Of a stretch of 64,000 nucleotides of DNA, positions 30,976 to 39,783 are shown piece after piece (within the stretch, counting starts at the first letter, position 1; the number at the start of each line of letters is the position of its first letter). The DNA comes from Moorena sp. SS36440bin_2. Its GTDB lineage: Bacteria; Cyanobacteriota; Cyanobacteriia; Cyanobacteriales; Coleofasciculaceae. Both the position numbers and the translations under genes were made by a program. The notes under the pieces are model-generated. The model saw nothing but the letters and a program-made list of their open reading frames with translations, ran no database searches and was not told where the DNA came from. The stretch is from the NCBI GenBank assembly GCA_011524395.1, contig WTKN01000201.1, forward strand, positions 46,941 through 110,940, given 5' to 3'.

Positions 30976-32172
30976 TTAGTTTTTAAGCAACAAATAGTAC
31001 AACTCTCCTGTATCATTAATAAGCCCTGCCCGATTACCTGCTAATTTACCAGTACCCATAAATATATCCACTCGACCCGGTCCTTTAATGGCACTACCAG
31101 TATCCTGATCCAACACATAGCGACTGACCAGCCTAGATTCCAAGTCACCTACACCATTGGGATAAGGGATACTAGTCTGGATAAGGGCCAAGGCTCCTGG
31201 AGGCATGATAGATTTATCGGTAGCAATCGAGCGTTCAGCCATTACTGGCAAACCAAGACTACCGGTAGCAGGTGCCCCCCTGGTTTCTCGGAAGAACACA
31301 AAACTTTTATTGCGGGGTAAATATTGACTCAGTTCCGTTGGTGAAGTGCGGAAATAATCGATCACCGCAGGCAGGGTTAGCCCTTCTAGCTCCATCTTGC
31401 CATCGTTAACCAGTTGTCGCCCGATACTAGTGTAGGGATGACTCGTCTTACCGGCATAGCCCACACTCATCAAGGTGCCATCTGGCATTCTAAGTCGCGC
31501 TGAACCCTGAACGTGAATCAAAAACGCCTCTAAGCGATCGCGTAACCAAACTAGTTCTTTCCCTCGTAGTGGACTATTTTTCCCTAAACCATCCCATCCT
31601 TCCAATGCCGCACGGGTTGGGTGAGGTTTTTGCCAACGTTGGAAATCAGAGGGTAGTCCATAAAGGGGATAGCGATACTCAGCACTAGGTGTGGGACTCC
31701 CAGCATACACTGGCTCAAAATAACCCGTGAACCCAACAGTTCCCTGATTGTCCTTCCCAACACTCTTGTAAAAGACAAATTCTTGTTGGATGGCCGCTTG
31801 CAACGCTTGAGGAGTAGGGGACTTGATCAGAAGTTGGCGGAAACGGACTAGAGAACGGCGGACGCGATCGCGAGTTACTCCTGGTACGGAATAGTTTTGA
31901 TAAGCCTTAGCAGCACTAGGGGTTTTCAGATAACGCAAGCTATTGTCTATCGCCCTCAACATCACTCGCCAGTCCCCTGACTGAGCACCAGGACGCTTCC
32001 ACAGCTGTTCATCTAAACCCAATGGATCCTCATTGAACTGAACAGTCTCTAGTTGAACCGCTTCCAGAGGAACACTAGCAACTGCAGCACCACTAATCGT
32101 TAGGAGAGCTATTCCTATGGTCAGGGAAATCCTAGTTAGAGTTTTTCTCATACTTGCCAAGAATTCAATCAC
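30976..32172 (-). CDS. mltA: Murein transglycosylase A
   Basis: 'GTVGFTGYFEPVYAGSPTPSAEYRYPLYGLP', 'FLIHVQGSARLRMPDG', 'DTGSAIKGPGRVDIFMGTG'. Confidence 0.93.
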   Translation of the reverse strand: MIEFLASMRKTLTRISLTIGIALLTISGAAVASVPLEAVQLETVQFNEDPLGLDEQLWKRPGAQSGDWRVMLRAIDNSLRYLKTPSAAKAYQNYSVPGVTRDRVRRSLVRFRQLLIKSPTPQALQAAIQQEFVFYKSVGKDNQGTVGFTGYFEPVYAGSPTPSAEYRYPLYGLPSDFQRWQKPHPTRAALEGWDGLGKNSPLRGKELVWLRDRLEAFLIHVQGSARLRMPDGTLMSVGYAGKTSHPYTSIGRQLVNDGKMELEGLTLPAVIDYFRTSPTELSQYLPRNKSFVFFRETRGAPATGSLGLPVMAERSIATDKSIMPPGALALIQTSIPYPNGVGDLESRLVSRYVLDQDTGSAIKGPGRVDIFMGTGKLAGNRAGLINDTGELYYLLLKN

Positions 32173-32205
32173 CAGCTATTGACCAGTCAAAGCAGTGAAG
32201 CTGTA

Positions 32206-32457
32206 TTAAAAACGTTCGACGCTACCAGAGAAAATAGGTTCCACCCGGATAGCAGTGATACGAGCAGGACGTACTACCATGTACTCCCCTTGGACATTTT
32301 TAATAGGTACGCTAATGAAGTCTTCAGAGTTAGATTTTGGGATAAGTTCGCCACTATACCACTTTTGAAACTCTTTAATTGTGGCAAACCGTACTTCTTC
32401 CCGGTGACCACTTGACAAAAGAATGTAAACAGCGTACTCGTCTGGGGTTCTTGGCAT
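32206..32457 (-). CDS. Conserved hypothetical protein (83 aa)
   Basis: Coding-like composition: 'MPRTPDEYAVYILLSSGHREEVRFATIKEFQKWYSGELIPK...'. Confidence 0.6.
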   Translation of the reverse strand: MPRTPDEYAVYILLSSGHREEVRFATIKEFQKWYSGELIPKSNSEDFISVPIKNVQGEYMVVRPARITAIRVEPIFSGSVERF

Positions 32458-32615
32458 AGAAAATTCTCCTTAATCCATCCCAACTATTATCAGCGACCTT
32501 GAAGGGGAAGGCAAAAAGTCAAAGGACAAAGGTCAAAGGGATTCCCAATACACCAAATCCCATTAAACGTCCTTTGTCCTTTATCCACCAGTCTTGCTTG
32601 ACATTCACAGACTAC

Positions 32616-33386
32616 TTAGGTTGATAAATTAAACCGTTTTAGCAAATTTTCCATCACCGTTGGCAACATTTGGCGCAGTTCCTGTGGATTTTGACAGATC
32701 AGCTGCTGGTAGCTAGGCAGATCAAAAGGAAACTGTCCTGGTAAATCTGGTCGTTTCATGTTCACGAGCAAAATCTGTTCCGTCGGCTTAGCCGTTAAAG
32801 CATAGCCGATTTCCACACAAACATAGGGACTAGGGATCACTAAGGGTTTGTTTTCCGTTGCTAGACCAGCCACCGGGGTGCCATCAGCAATGAATACCAG
32901 ACTTTTGCGGATTTTGCGCATCTGGGTACTGCCCAAGCGCATTGGTTCACCAATTGGGCGTCGGGATTCTTCTAGAGTTAGGGGTAAACGCGATCGCTGA
33001 TTAAAGGTGTCTAGGGTATCTGACAGGGTGCTACGCAAAGCCTCACTAGAGGCACTGTATTCAGTCTGGTAACTCACAAAGATTATTGGCGACAGTTGTG
33101 CCATTACCTCTCGCTTTGTGAAGTAAATCTCGTGAGAAATCAAGTCAATATTGGAAATGGCATAGCCCCCACTACCTTCTATGTAAAACTCGACTGTTTC
33201 CCCTGCTAGGTAACGCATAAACCATTCAGAGTTTTTCACATCCTGGCTATCATCCAAAAAATCTGCTCTTAAGCCTGACTTAAGCAAACTATTTTTGCTC
33301 AAACGCAGGTCATGGTGGCGTTTCTCCAATTCTTTGATGGGTTCGTATTTCTGGAGATACCAGGCTTTTAGGGCAATAATGGCCAT
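32616..33386 (-). CDS. Hypothetical protein with TIR-like/flavodoxin-like signature
   Basis: 'SPIIFVSYQTEYSASSEALR', 'SLVFIADGTPVAG...PSPYVCVEIGYALTAKPTEQILLVNM...FPFDLPSYQ'. Confidence 0.6.
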   Translation of the reverse strand: MAIIALKAWYLQKYEPIKELEKRHHDLRLSKNSLLKSGLRADFLDDSQDVKNSEWFMRYLAGETVEFYIEGSGGYAISNIDLISHEIYFTKREVMAQLSPIIFVSYQTEYSASSEALRSTLSDTLDTFNQRSRLPLTLEESRRPIGEPMRLGSTQMRKIRKSLVFIADGTPVAGLATENKPLVIPSPYVCVEIGYALTAKPTEQILLVNMKRPDLPGQFPFDLPSYQQLICQNPQELRQMLPTVMENLLKRFNLST

Positions 33387-33446
33387 GATGTTTTCTAATA
33401 GGCACGGTTTCCCGACGCCCGCAGCTAAAATTCTCGTTTCGGAATT

Positions 33447-33824
33447 TTAGCAGTAACAGGTGATATCTTCACCACATTCATCCGCCAGATAAGACAGTGC
33501 TCGGAAGCGCAGGGCTACCACTTCATCATAGACAGGATTGAGTTTACACAATGGTGGAATCCGAATTAGAGTGCGATTGAACAGTTTAATCTGCCGTTCA
33601 AAAGGACACTGGGCTGGAATTAGTCGGCAGAGACGGTGGGCTAATTTGGGGTTATCAACCTCAATTTGGTTCAGCCACTGCCGTAATGACTCAAGCAGAT
33701 CAAAAGTCTTCCTGGTCTTGCCGAGTAAGGCAGGAATTGTAATCTTGGAGGAATCTTTTCCTGGGTTAATCCAAACCCGGCTTGTAATGATTAGCTTACT
33801 TATTGTATAATCAGATACACTCAT
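33447..33824 (-). CDS. Mo-dependent nitrogenase C-terminal (Mo-nitro_C) domain protein
   Basis: 'CRLIPAQCPFERQIKLFNRTLIRIPPLCKLNPVYDEVVALRFRALSYLADECGED', clearly paralogous to 22491-23192. Confidence 0.85.
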   Translation of the reverse strand: MSVSDYTISKLIITSRVWINPGKDSSKITIPALLGKTRKTFDLLESLRQWLNQIEVDNPKLAHRLCRLIPAQCPFERQIKLFNRTLIRIPPLCKLNPVYDEVVALRFRALSYLADECGEDITCYC

Positions 33825-33850
33825 GTTTTTTACCTGTGATACTACTAGTA

Positions 33851-34014
33851 GGCGGTAATCCAGTCGCCTGTAATATAACTACACAAGATATCTTTCTCAT
33901 ACCGGATTGACAGAGGATCATTTTTATGTATATCTTGCCAGAGCAAGATAACACTCCCCCTCTGCCTGAGGAGAGCTGATCTTGGTGGTTATTACAGGCA
34001 TACCGCCTTTTTTT
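33851..34014 (+). ncRNA. Candidate structured ncRNA ending in a T-run (6S-like architecture)
   Basis: Closing stem GGCGGTA/TACCGCC, next stem GCCTGTAATA(TA)AC/GGTTATTACAGGC, CAC-AAGAT/ATCTT-GGTG, CAGAGG/CCTCTG, apical TATCTTGC-CAGA-GCAAGATA, then TTTTTTT. Confidence 0.5.
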
Positions 34015-34480
34015 GTCCTGACCCTATCACTATTTGAATAGGGTCTTTTCGCCGCTGGATATCAGCAGCTGATCTTAAAATTGAATTAAATATATATAGT
34101 CAATCGACACAAAAATGGCGCTAGTCAGGAAAAATCTTTCCTATAGAAAGCAGTTAGTGTAAAGCAGGTAAGGCTAATACTCATTTACGCTACTCAATTG
34201 GAGCAACTGATTTCTATACTTTTCAGGGACATAAACTGAGCTTTTGGTTTAGTACGACCGCCTCAGCTCCTTCGCTACAGGGGCATCAGAGCTGATAGCT
34301 GGCAAGGGTAGCTTTTAAAGCAGCAAGCTTGAAGCATAGTTGACTGTTAAGGGTTAAGCATAAACTGCCAACAAGCTGTGATCAATTCCAATAGATCAGT
34401 TAAATGTGTACTAGTAAATGTGTACTAGCTTATCTGTGAGACTAGCTTATCTGTGTAATTAACTGCATCTACTTATATCC

Positions 34481-34529
34481 TGCCAAGATCCATAATGACC
34501 AAGCTTGGTGAGTATTACGGATCTTGGCA
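34481..34529. other. Strong inverted repeat TGCCAAGATCC...GGATCTTGGCA
   Basis: 11-bp perfect arms, internal palindrome CCAAGCTTGG. Confidence 0.65.
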
Positions 34530-34551
34530 ATTTGGCAATAGGGATTGAGTA

Positions 34552-34595
34552 ATCACACTGATTAGAATAACTCATCACACTGATTAGAATAACTC
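34552..34595. repeat. 22-bp tandem duplication
   Basis: atcacactgattagaataactc x2. Confidence 0.9.
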
Positions 34596-34619
34596 ATCAG
34601 TGGCTCTAATGTCATAAAA

Positions 34620-34673
34620 AAAAGACTGACTTCAACATTTAGTTGTTTGTGAGTGTTGAAGTCAGTCTTTTTG
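34620..34673. terminator. Bidirectional intrinsic terminator downstream of rnj
   Basis: 19-bp perfect arms AAAAAGACTGACTTCAACA / TGTTGAAGTCAGTCTTTTT. Confidence 0.88.
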
Positions 34674-34732
34674 GGAATTAAGGACGAAAATAATGGAAAA
34701 AGGACGCCAAGGGCGAACCTTTACCCTTCTGC

Positions 34733-36493
34733 TTATGATGCCACTTTGGCAGTAGAGCGCCGACGTCGTGTACCTGTGACCTTAACTGGTGGTTCCTCTG
34801 GGGTTTGCAGCAAGAACACAACCAGCGGACGACTCCTGAGTTCCCGGCGAGCTAAACGCTGGAGGTCAGCTTGAATTTGCTTTTGCAAGCCTTCCCAATC
34901 AATTTCCGTCGGTTTGCCTGTCAAGGATTTATCAAAATCTGACCAGCGATCGCTTAATGTCCTTTCAATTCTTTTGATCACCAACTGTTGCAGGAGGGAT
35001 GTTTCTAACGGTGAGACCACACCCCGAAGATGAATTTCTGGCTTGGCAAGGAGTTTGCCATCCCAACTGATTGCTGCAGCTACAGTCACTACTCCATCTC
35101 CCGCCAACTGCTGACGTTCTTTCAAAACATTGTCATGAACAATACCAGTGCGGTCTACCAGTTCAATACCTGAGGGGACGTTACCTGTAATACTAATGCT
35201 GTCCTCAGATAACTCCACTACATCCCCATTGTCCGTAATCACAGTATTTTCCACAGGGATACCCATACTATGAGCCATCTTGGCATGTTGAACTAGCATT
35301 CGATGTTCACCATGCACCGGCATAAAGAATTTTGGTCGTGTTAGAGCCAACATCAGTTTATGGTCTTCCTGAGCGCCGTGACCAGAAACATGAATGCCAT
35401 GCTTACGACCATATACAACATTGGCTCCCAGCTTCATTAAGCGATCAATGGTATTCACCACCGCAATGGTATTACCAGGAATGGGGTTGGCAGAGAAGAC
35501 CACTGTGTCCCCTGCTTGGATTTGAATTTCCCGGTGTTCCCCTTTAGAAATGCGAGTCATTGCCGCTAGCGGTTCACCTTGAGAACCCGTTGTCAGAATC
35601 AGAATTTTTTCTGGTGCTATATTTTTAACGGCTTTTAACGGCTCAAACAAGTTATCTGGGCATTTAATATAACCCAGGCTACGAGCGTGGGCAATCACAT
35701 TCAGCATGGAACGACCCACAATTGCCACCTTCCGGTTTTGTTTTTGGGCGATATCCAGGACTATACTTATCCGGTGAACTGAGGAGGCAAAGGTAGTCAC
35801 TAGTACTCGTCCTGGTGCTTGGGCAATGGCCCGTTCTAGATTGGGATAAACCGAACGTTCAGATGGAGTATGTCCGGGAACTTCGGCGTTAGTCGAGTCA
35901 CTCATCAAGCACAAGACCCCTTTTTCCCCATGTTCCGCTAGTCTTTGGAAATCGAAGAATTCTCCATCCACAGGGGTATGGTCAACTTTGAAATCACCTG
36001 TATGGATAATCACACCTACTGGCGTATGAATGGCAATGGTAAAGCTATCAGCAATCGAGTGAGTATTGCGAATAAATTCTACAAGGAATGAAGAACCGAT
36101 ACGTACCTTTTCACGGGGCATTACACGTTTCAATTCCGTGTGGTCAGCTACACCAGCTTCTTCTAGCTTGCCTTGAAGTAATGCCATGGCTAAGCGAGGT
36201 CCATAAATCACGGGAATATCAAATTGCTTTAAATGATAGGGAATGCCACCAATATGGTCTTCATGACCGTGAGTGACAATCATGCCCTTGATTTTGTGCT
36301 GATTTTCCCGTAAATAGGTCATATCGGGTAGGACGATATTAATTCCATGCATCTCATCATTAGGGAAGCCAATTCCAGCATCTAAGAGCAGGATTTCGTC
36401 ATTGAATTCAAAAACACAAGTGTTCTTGCCAATTTCATGGAGTCCCCCCAGAGGAATAATTTTTAAAGCTGGTTTAGATGTTTGCTTAGTCAT
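34733..36493 (-). CDS. rnj: Ribonuclease J
   Basis: Beta-CASP metallo-beta-lactamase: 'GGLHEIGKNTCVFEFND', 'VTHGHEDHIGGIPYHL', 'HTGDFKVDHTPVDG', 'HVSGHGAQEDHKLML'. Confidence 0.96.
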   Translation of the reverse strand: MTKQTSKPALKIIPLGGLHEIGKNTCVFEFNDEILLLDAGIGFPNDEMHGINIVLPDMTYLRENQHKIKGMIVTHGHEDHIGGIPYHLKQFDIPVIYGPRLAMALLQGKLEEAGVADHTELKRVMPREKVRIGSSFLVEFIRNTHSIADSFTIAIHTPVGVIIHTGDFKVDHTPVDGEFFDFQRLAEHGEKGVLCLMSDSTNAEVPGHTPSERSVYPNLERAIAQAPGRVLVTTFASSVHRISIVLDIAQKQNRKVAIVGRSMLNVIAHARSLGYIKCPDNLFEPLKAVKNIAPEKILILTTGSQGEPLAAMTRISKGEHREIQIQAGDTVVFSANPIPGNTIAVVNTIDRLMKLGANVVYGRKHGIHVSGHGAQEDHKLMLALTRPKFFMPVHGEHRMLVQHAKMAHSMGIPVENTVITDNGDVVELSEDSISITGNVPSGIELVDRTGIVHDNVLKERQQLAGDGVVTVAAAISWDGKLLAKPEIHLRGVVSPLETSLLQQLVIKRIERTLSDRWSDFDKSLTGKPTEIDWEGLQKQIQADLQRLARRELRSRPLVVFLLQTPEEPPVKVTGTRRRRSTAKVAS

Positions 36494-36833
36494 TTGACTC
36501 CTCGGATTTTTTTGGCTAGTAAAAATTTGAAAAAAAAGTGATAAAAATTACCTTTTAAATATAGATATTCAGCACACATATAAAGCAATGATGTATAGCT
36601 TTTCATGCTAAAATCATTATTAGCAAATAAACGTGAAAATAATAGGAAAGAAAATAATAGGGAAAAATTAGGGAGAAAGAAAGCCAAACTTAAATAAACA
36701 ACTATTACATAGCTCACTAATCTCCCTCGCAACCCATAACATAGTCTTCGCTAAGAAGTCATTCATCTTTCCTCCCTTACAAAGCGAAGATAGATCTGAT
36801 CAAAGGTAATTGGTACAAAAAATTAGTACTGAT

Positions 36834-37736
36834 TTATATTAAATCCAGCTCAATTAGAACCTCCTTTAAACGGGATTTTAATTCAGAGGGTAGCTCGCAA
36901 AGCGGTGAGCGAAAACTACCCACCTGCCAACCTTGAAGTTCTAGTGCTGTTTTGATGGGGATAGGATTGGTAGTACAAAAGAGTACTTTAAATAAGGGGA
37001 AAAGCTTGAGGTGAATTTGAGTAGCCTCGGTAGTTTTCCCCTCCTCAAAAGCTTTAATCATCTGTTGAATTTGGGAACCAACCATATGACTAGCTACACT
37101 AACTACACCTGATCCTCCTAGTGCCAAGGTGGCTAGGGTAAAGGAGTCATCGCCAGAATAGATGGCAAAATCTGGTGGGGTTAAACGCCTAATTTGACTA
37201 GTCTGTTCGAAGTCGCTACTAGCCTCTTTAACCGCTACGATATTAGGAATTTGGGCTAAACGAGCAATGGTCTCCGGTTGGAGATTTTGTCCTGTGCGAC
37301 CCGGTACATTGTAGAGCATCAGGGGAAAGTCAGGACTCGATTTGGCGATCGCTTGGAAATGCTGGTATAGTCCTGACTGTGGCGGCTTATTGTAATACGG
37401 TACAACTTGTAATGATCCATCTAACCCTAGTTTAGCAGCTTTTTCAGTAGCAGCGATCGCTTCTTCTGTAGAATTTGAACCCGTTCCAGCAATTACCTTG
37501 GCTTTACCTGCAACTGCTTTTTGGACTACTTGGAATAGTTGGTACTCTTCATCCCAGGTAAGGGTAGGAGACTCACCAGTGGTACCACATACCACCAAAG
37601 TATCTGTCCCATTATCAACCAAATGGGTTGCTAAATCCTCTGCCACAGCATAATTGACGCTGCTATCTTCCTTAAACGGCGTAATCATCGCCGTTAGCAC
37701 ACGTCCAAAATTGACCACCCTTTTCTCACTCCTCAT
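36834..37736 (-). CDS. dapA: 4-hydroxy-tetrahydrodipicolinate synthase
   Basis: 'GTTGESPTL', '[15 protein letters not shown]', 'YNVPGRTG', '[11 protein letters not shown]'. Confidence 0.96.
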   Translation of the reverse strand: MRSEKRVVNFGRVLTAMITPFKEDSSVNYAVAEDLATHLVDNGTDTLVVCGTTGESPTLTWDEEYQLFQVVQKAVAGKAKVIAGTGSNSTEEAIAATEKAAKLGLDGSLQVVPYYNKPPQSGLYQHFQAIAKSSPDFPLMLYNVPGRTGQNLQPETIARLAQIPNIVAVKEASSDFEQTSQIRRLTPPDFAIYSGDDSFTLATLALGGSGVVSVASHMVGSQIQQMIKAFEEGKTTEATQIHLKLFPLFKVLFCTTNPIPIKTALELQGWQVGSFRSPLCELPSELKSRLKEVLIELDLI

Positions 37737-37832
37737 TAATTATTGGTTATTGGTCATTAGCCATTATTCATTAGTCATTGCTCTTTGGTAAAGCTTGCTG
37801 TTCCAGAATACTTTTTGCGCTTCTAAAACGGA

Positions 37833-38885
37833 CTAAGGACTTGGGACTAAGGACTTTAGCAAATTTTTGGCTACCAATAACTCAGCAATTTGCACTGCAT
37901 TCAAGGCAGCACCCTTACGAATCTGGTCTCCACTCAACCAAATTTCTAGACCACAAGGGTGAGAAAGGTCTTTTCGAATCCTACCCACTAGTACTTCGTC
38001 ATTACCCGACGCATCAATAGGCATAGGGAAGTAGTTCGCCTGCCAATCTTCCACTAGTTTTACTCCAGGAGCAGTGGCTAATATTTCTCTTGCCTGATCT
38101 ACTGGCATAGGCTGGTCGAATTCCAGGTTAACTGCTTCTGAGTGAGCACGCAGTACGGGAACCCGTACACAGGTAGCACTAATTTTTAACTGTGGAGCAT
38201 TAAATATTTTGCGGGTTTCATTGACCATTTTCATTTCTTCCTGACAGTACCCCTGCTCATTTAAGGGGGAGTTGTGGGGGAACAAGTTAAATGCCAGGGG
38301 ATAAGGAAAGCTGTCTGTTGGTGGGGTTTCTCCTTTCAAAATTGCCTGAGTCTGTAATTTTAATTCTTCCATTGCTTTCATTCCAGCACCACTAGCGGAT
38401 TGATAAGTAGCTACCACTATGCGTTTTACTGGCTGTACCTGATGTAATGGCCATACTGCCATACCCATTAAAATCGTAGTGCAATTGGGATTGGCAATAA
38501 TTCCTTGATGATTTGCTGCTGCCTCTGGATTGATTTCCGGAATCACTAGAGGTACTTGTGGATCCATCCGAAAGGCACTGGAGTTATCAATGACCACTGC
38601 ACCACTTTCTACAGCAATAGCTGCCCAAGCTTTCGACGTTGCCCCCCCAGCTGATGCTAAGACCAAATCTACCTGATCAAAAGAGTGCTCTCCCACCGCT
38701 TCCACTCGTAACTTTTCTCCCTGAAAGGGGATGACACGACCAGCAGAGCGGGGTGAAGCTAACAGCTTAAGGTCAGCCAGTGGGAAGTTTCGGCTTTGCA
38801 AGAGTAACCGTAGTTCTTCACCTACGGCACCCGTTGCGCCTAAGATGGCAACGCGAACTTGACTAGACAAATGACTTTCCTCCAC
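37833..38885 (-). CDS. asd: Aspartate-semialdehyde dehydrogenase
   Basis: 'AILGATGAVGEELRLLLQSRNFP', 'ANPNCTTI', 'ATYQSASGAG'. Confidence 0.96.
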   Translation of the reverse strand: MEESHLSSQVRVAILGATGAVGEELRLLLQSRNFPLADLKLLASPRSAGRVIPFQGEKLRVEAVGEHSFDQVDLVLASAGGATSKAWAAIAVESGAVVIDNSSAFRMDPQVPLVIPEINPEAAANHQGIIANPNCTTILMGMAVWPLHQVQPVKRIVVATYQSASGAGMKAMEELKLQTQAILKGETPPTDSFPYPLAFNLFPHNSPLNEQGYCQEEMKMVNETRKIFNAPQLKISATCVRVPVLRAHSEAVNLEFDQPMPVDQAREILATAPGVKLVEDWQANYFPMPIDASGNDEVLVGRIRKDLSHPCGLEIWLSGDQIRKGAALNAVQIAELLVAKNLLKSLVPSP

Positions 38886-39783
38886 TCATTCAATTGAACA
38901 TAGTAAATGTGCGTGATAATTTAATCAGTGCATTCTTTAAGAGTATCTAAATTTTTTTTCCCTTACTAGGTATTTGACCTCTGATAACGGTTTGCTGCAG
39001 GTTAAGGGCAATTGAGCCAAAATGTCATAATAAGGAAGGATTACGACCATATTAAGTCTTGATTTTCCGGACTATTGCACTTTTTTATCAATATTGTTGA
39101 TAATAATGCCTTCTTATTGATTTTTTCCCTTACCCTGTTCGCTATAGCCCATTGGCGTCTTAATAAAATGCCTGGAATGCCCAAATATTAATAAACTTAT
39201 CAATTAGCGCGAGTGTAACTGCTCACACTGCCCTACTAAGCCTCCGCCAGAGTGATCGACTGGCGTGTTATGTACAATTGAAAAGCTCTGATCGACTAAG
39301 AGCTTGCTTAAAGGCTGTAGTAACCACCTATAGATAGTTTTTTCTACTGCCGGAAACGAACTGGTAGATGTGCTTCACGCTGAACTGGTTGTTAGGATCA
39401 GCATACCATAATTGCTTTGGATTCTCCCGTCTAGTCCCATCCAATGTAGAGGTTGTCCATCGGCACGGGATACTCGATAACCGTTAATTTTTACCTCTAC
39501 TCCTTTGGATATCGGCGTTTTGACTCAAACCCCTTGAGAAGTTCCTCACAGCGACGCTGGTTGCCAAACCCCTTAATGGGAACTACCGTCAGCTAGGGCA
39601 ACTACTTAATGTGGATAAATACCTTGGCTGAAACAATGTAAATCTTTTTGGTGAATTTTGTTGGTCGAAGCAGGCAACACCTAAAGTAATATAGGAGTCC
39701 CCAGGTCGAATCTTTGATTCAGCCAGGTTGACTATCAACTGTCCCAACTCATTAAACAATTAACTCTTCACACCCAAGCGTCA

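Noticed and set aside
34620-34673. Long perfect inverted repeat considered as a transposon end
   Set aside because: Position at the 3' end of rnj with A5/T5 flanks is best explained as a bidirectional intrinsic terminator.
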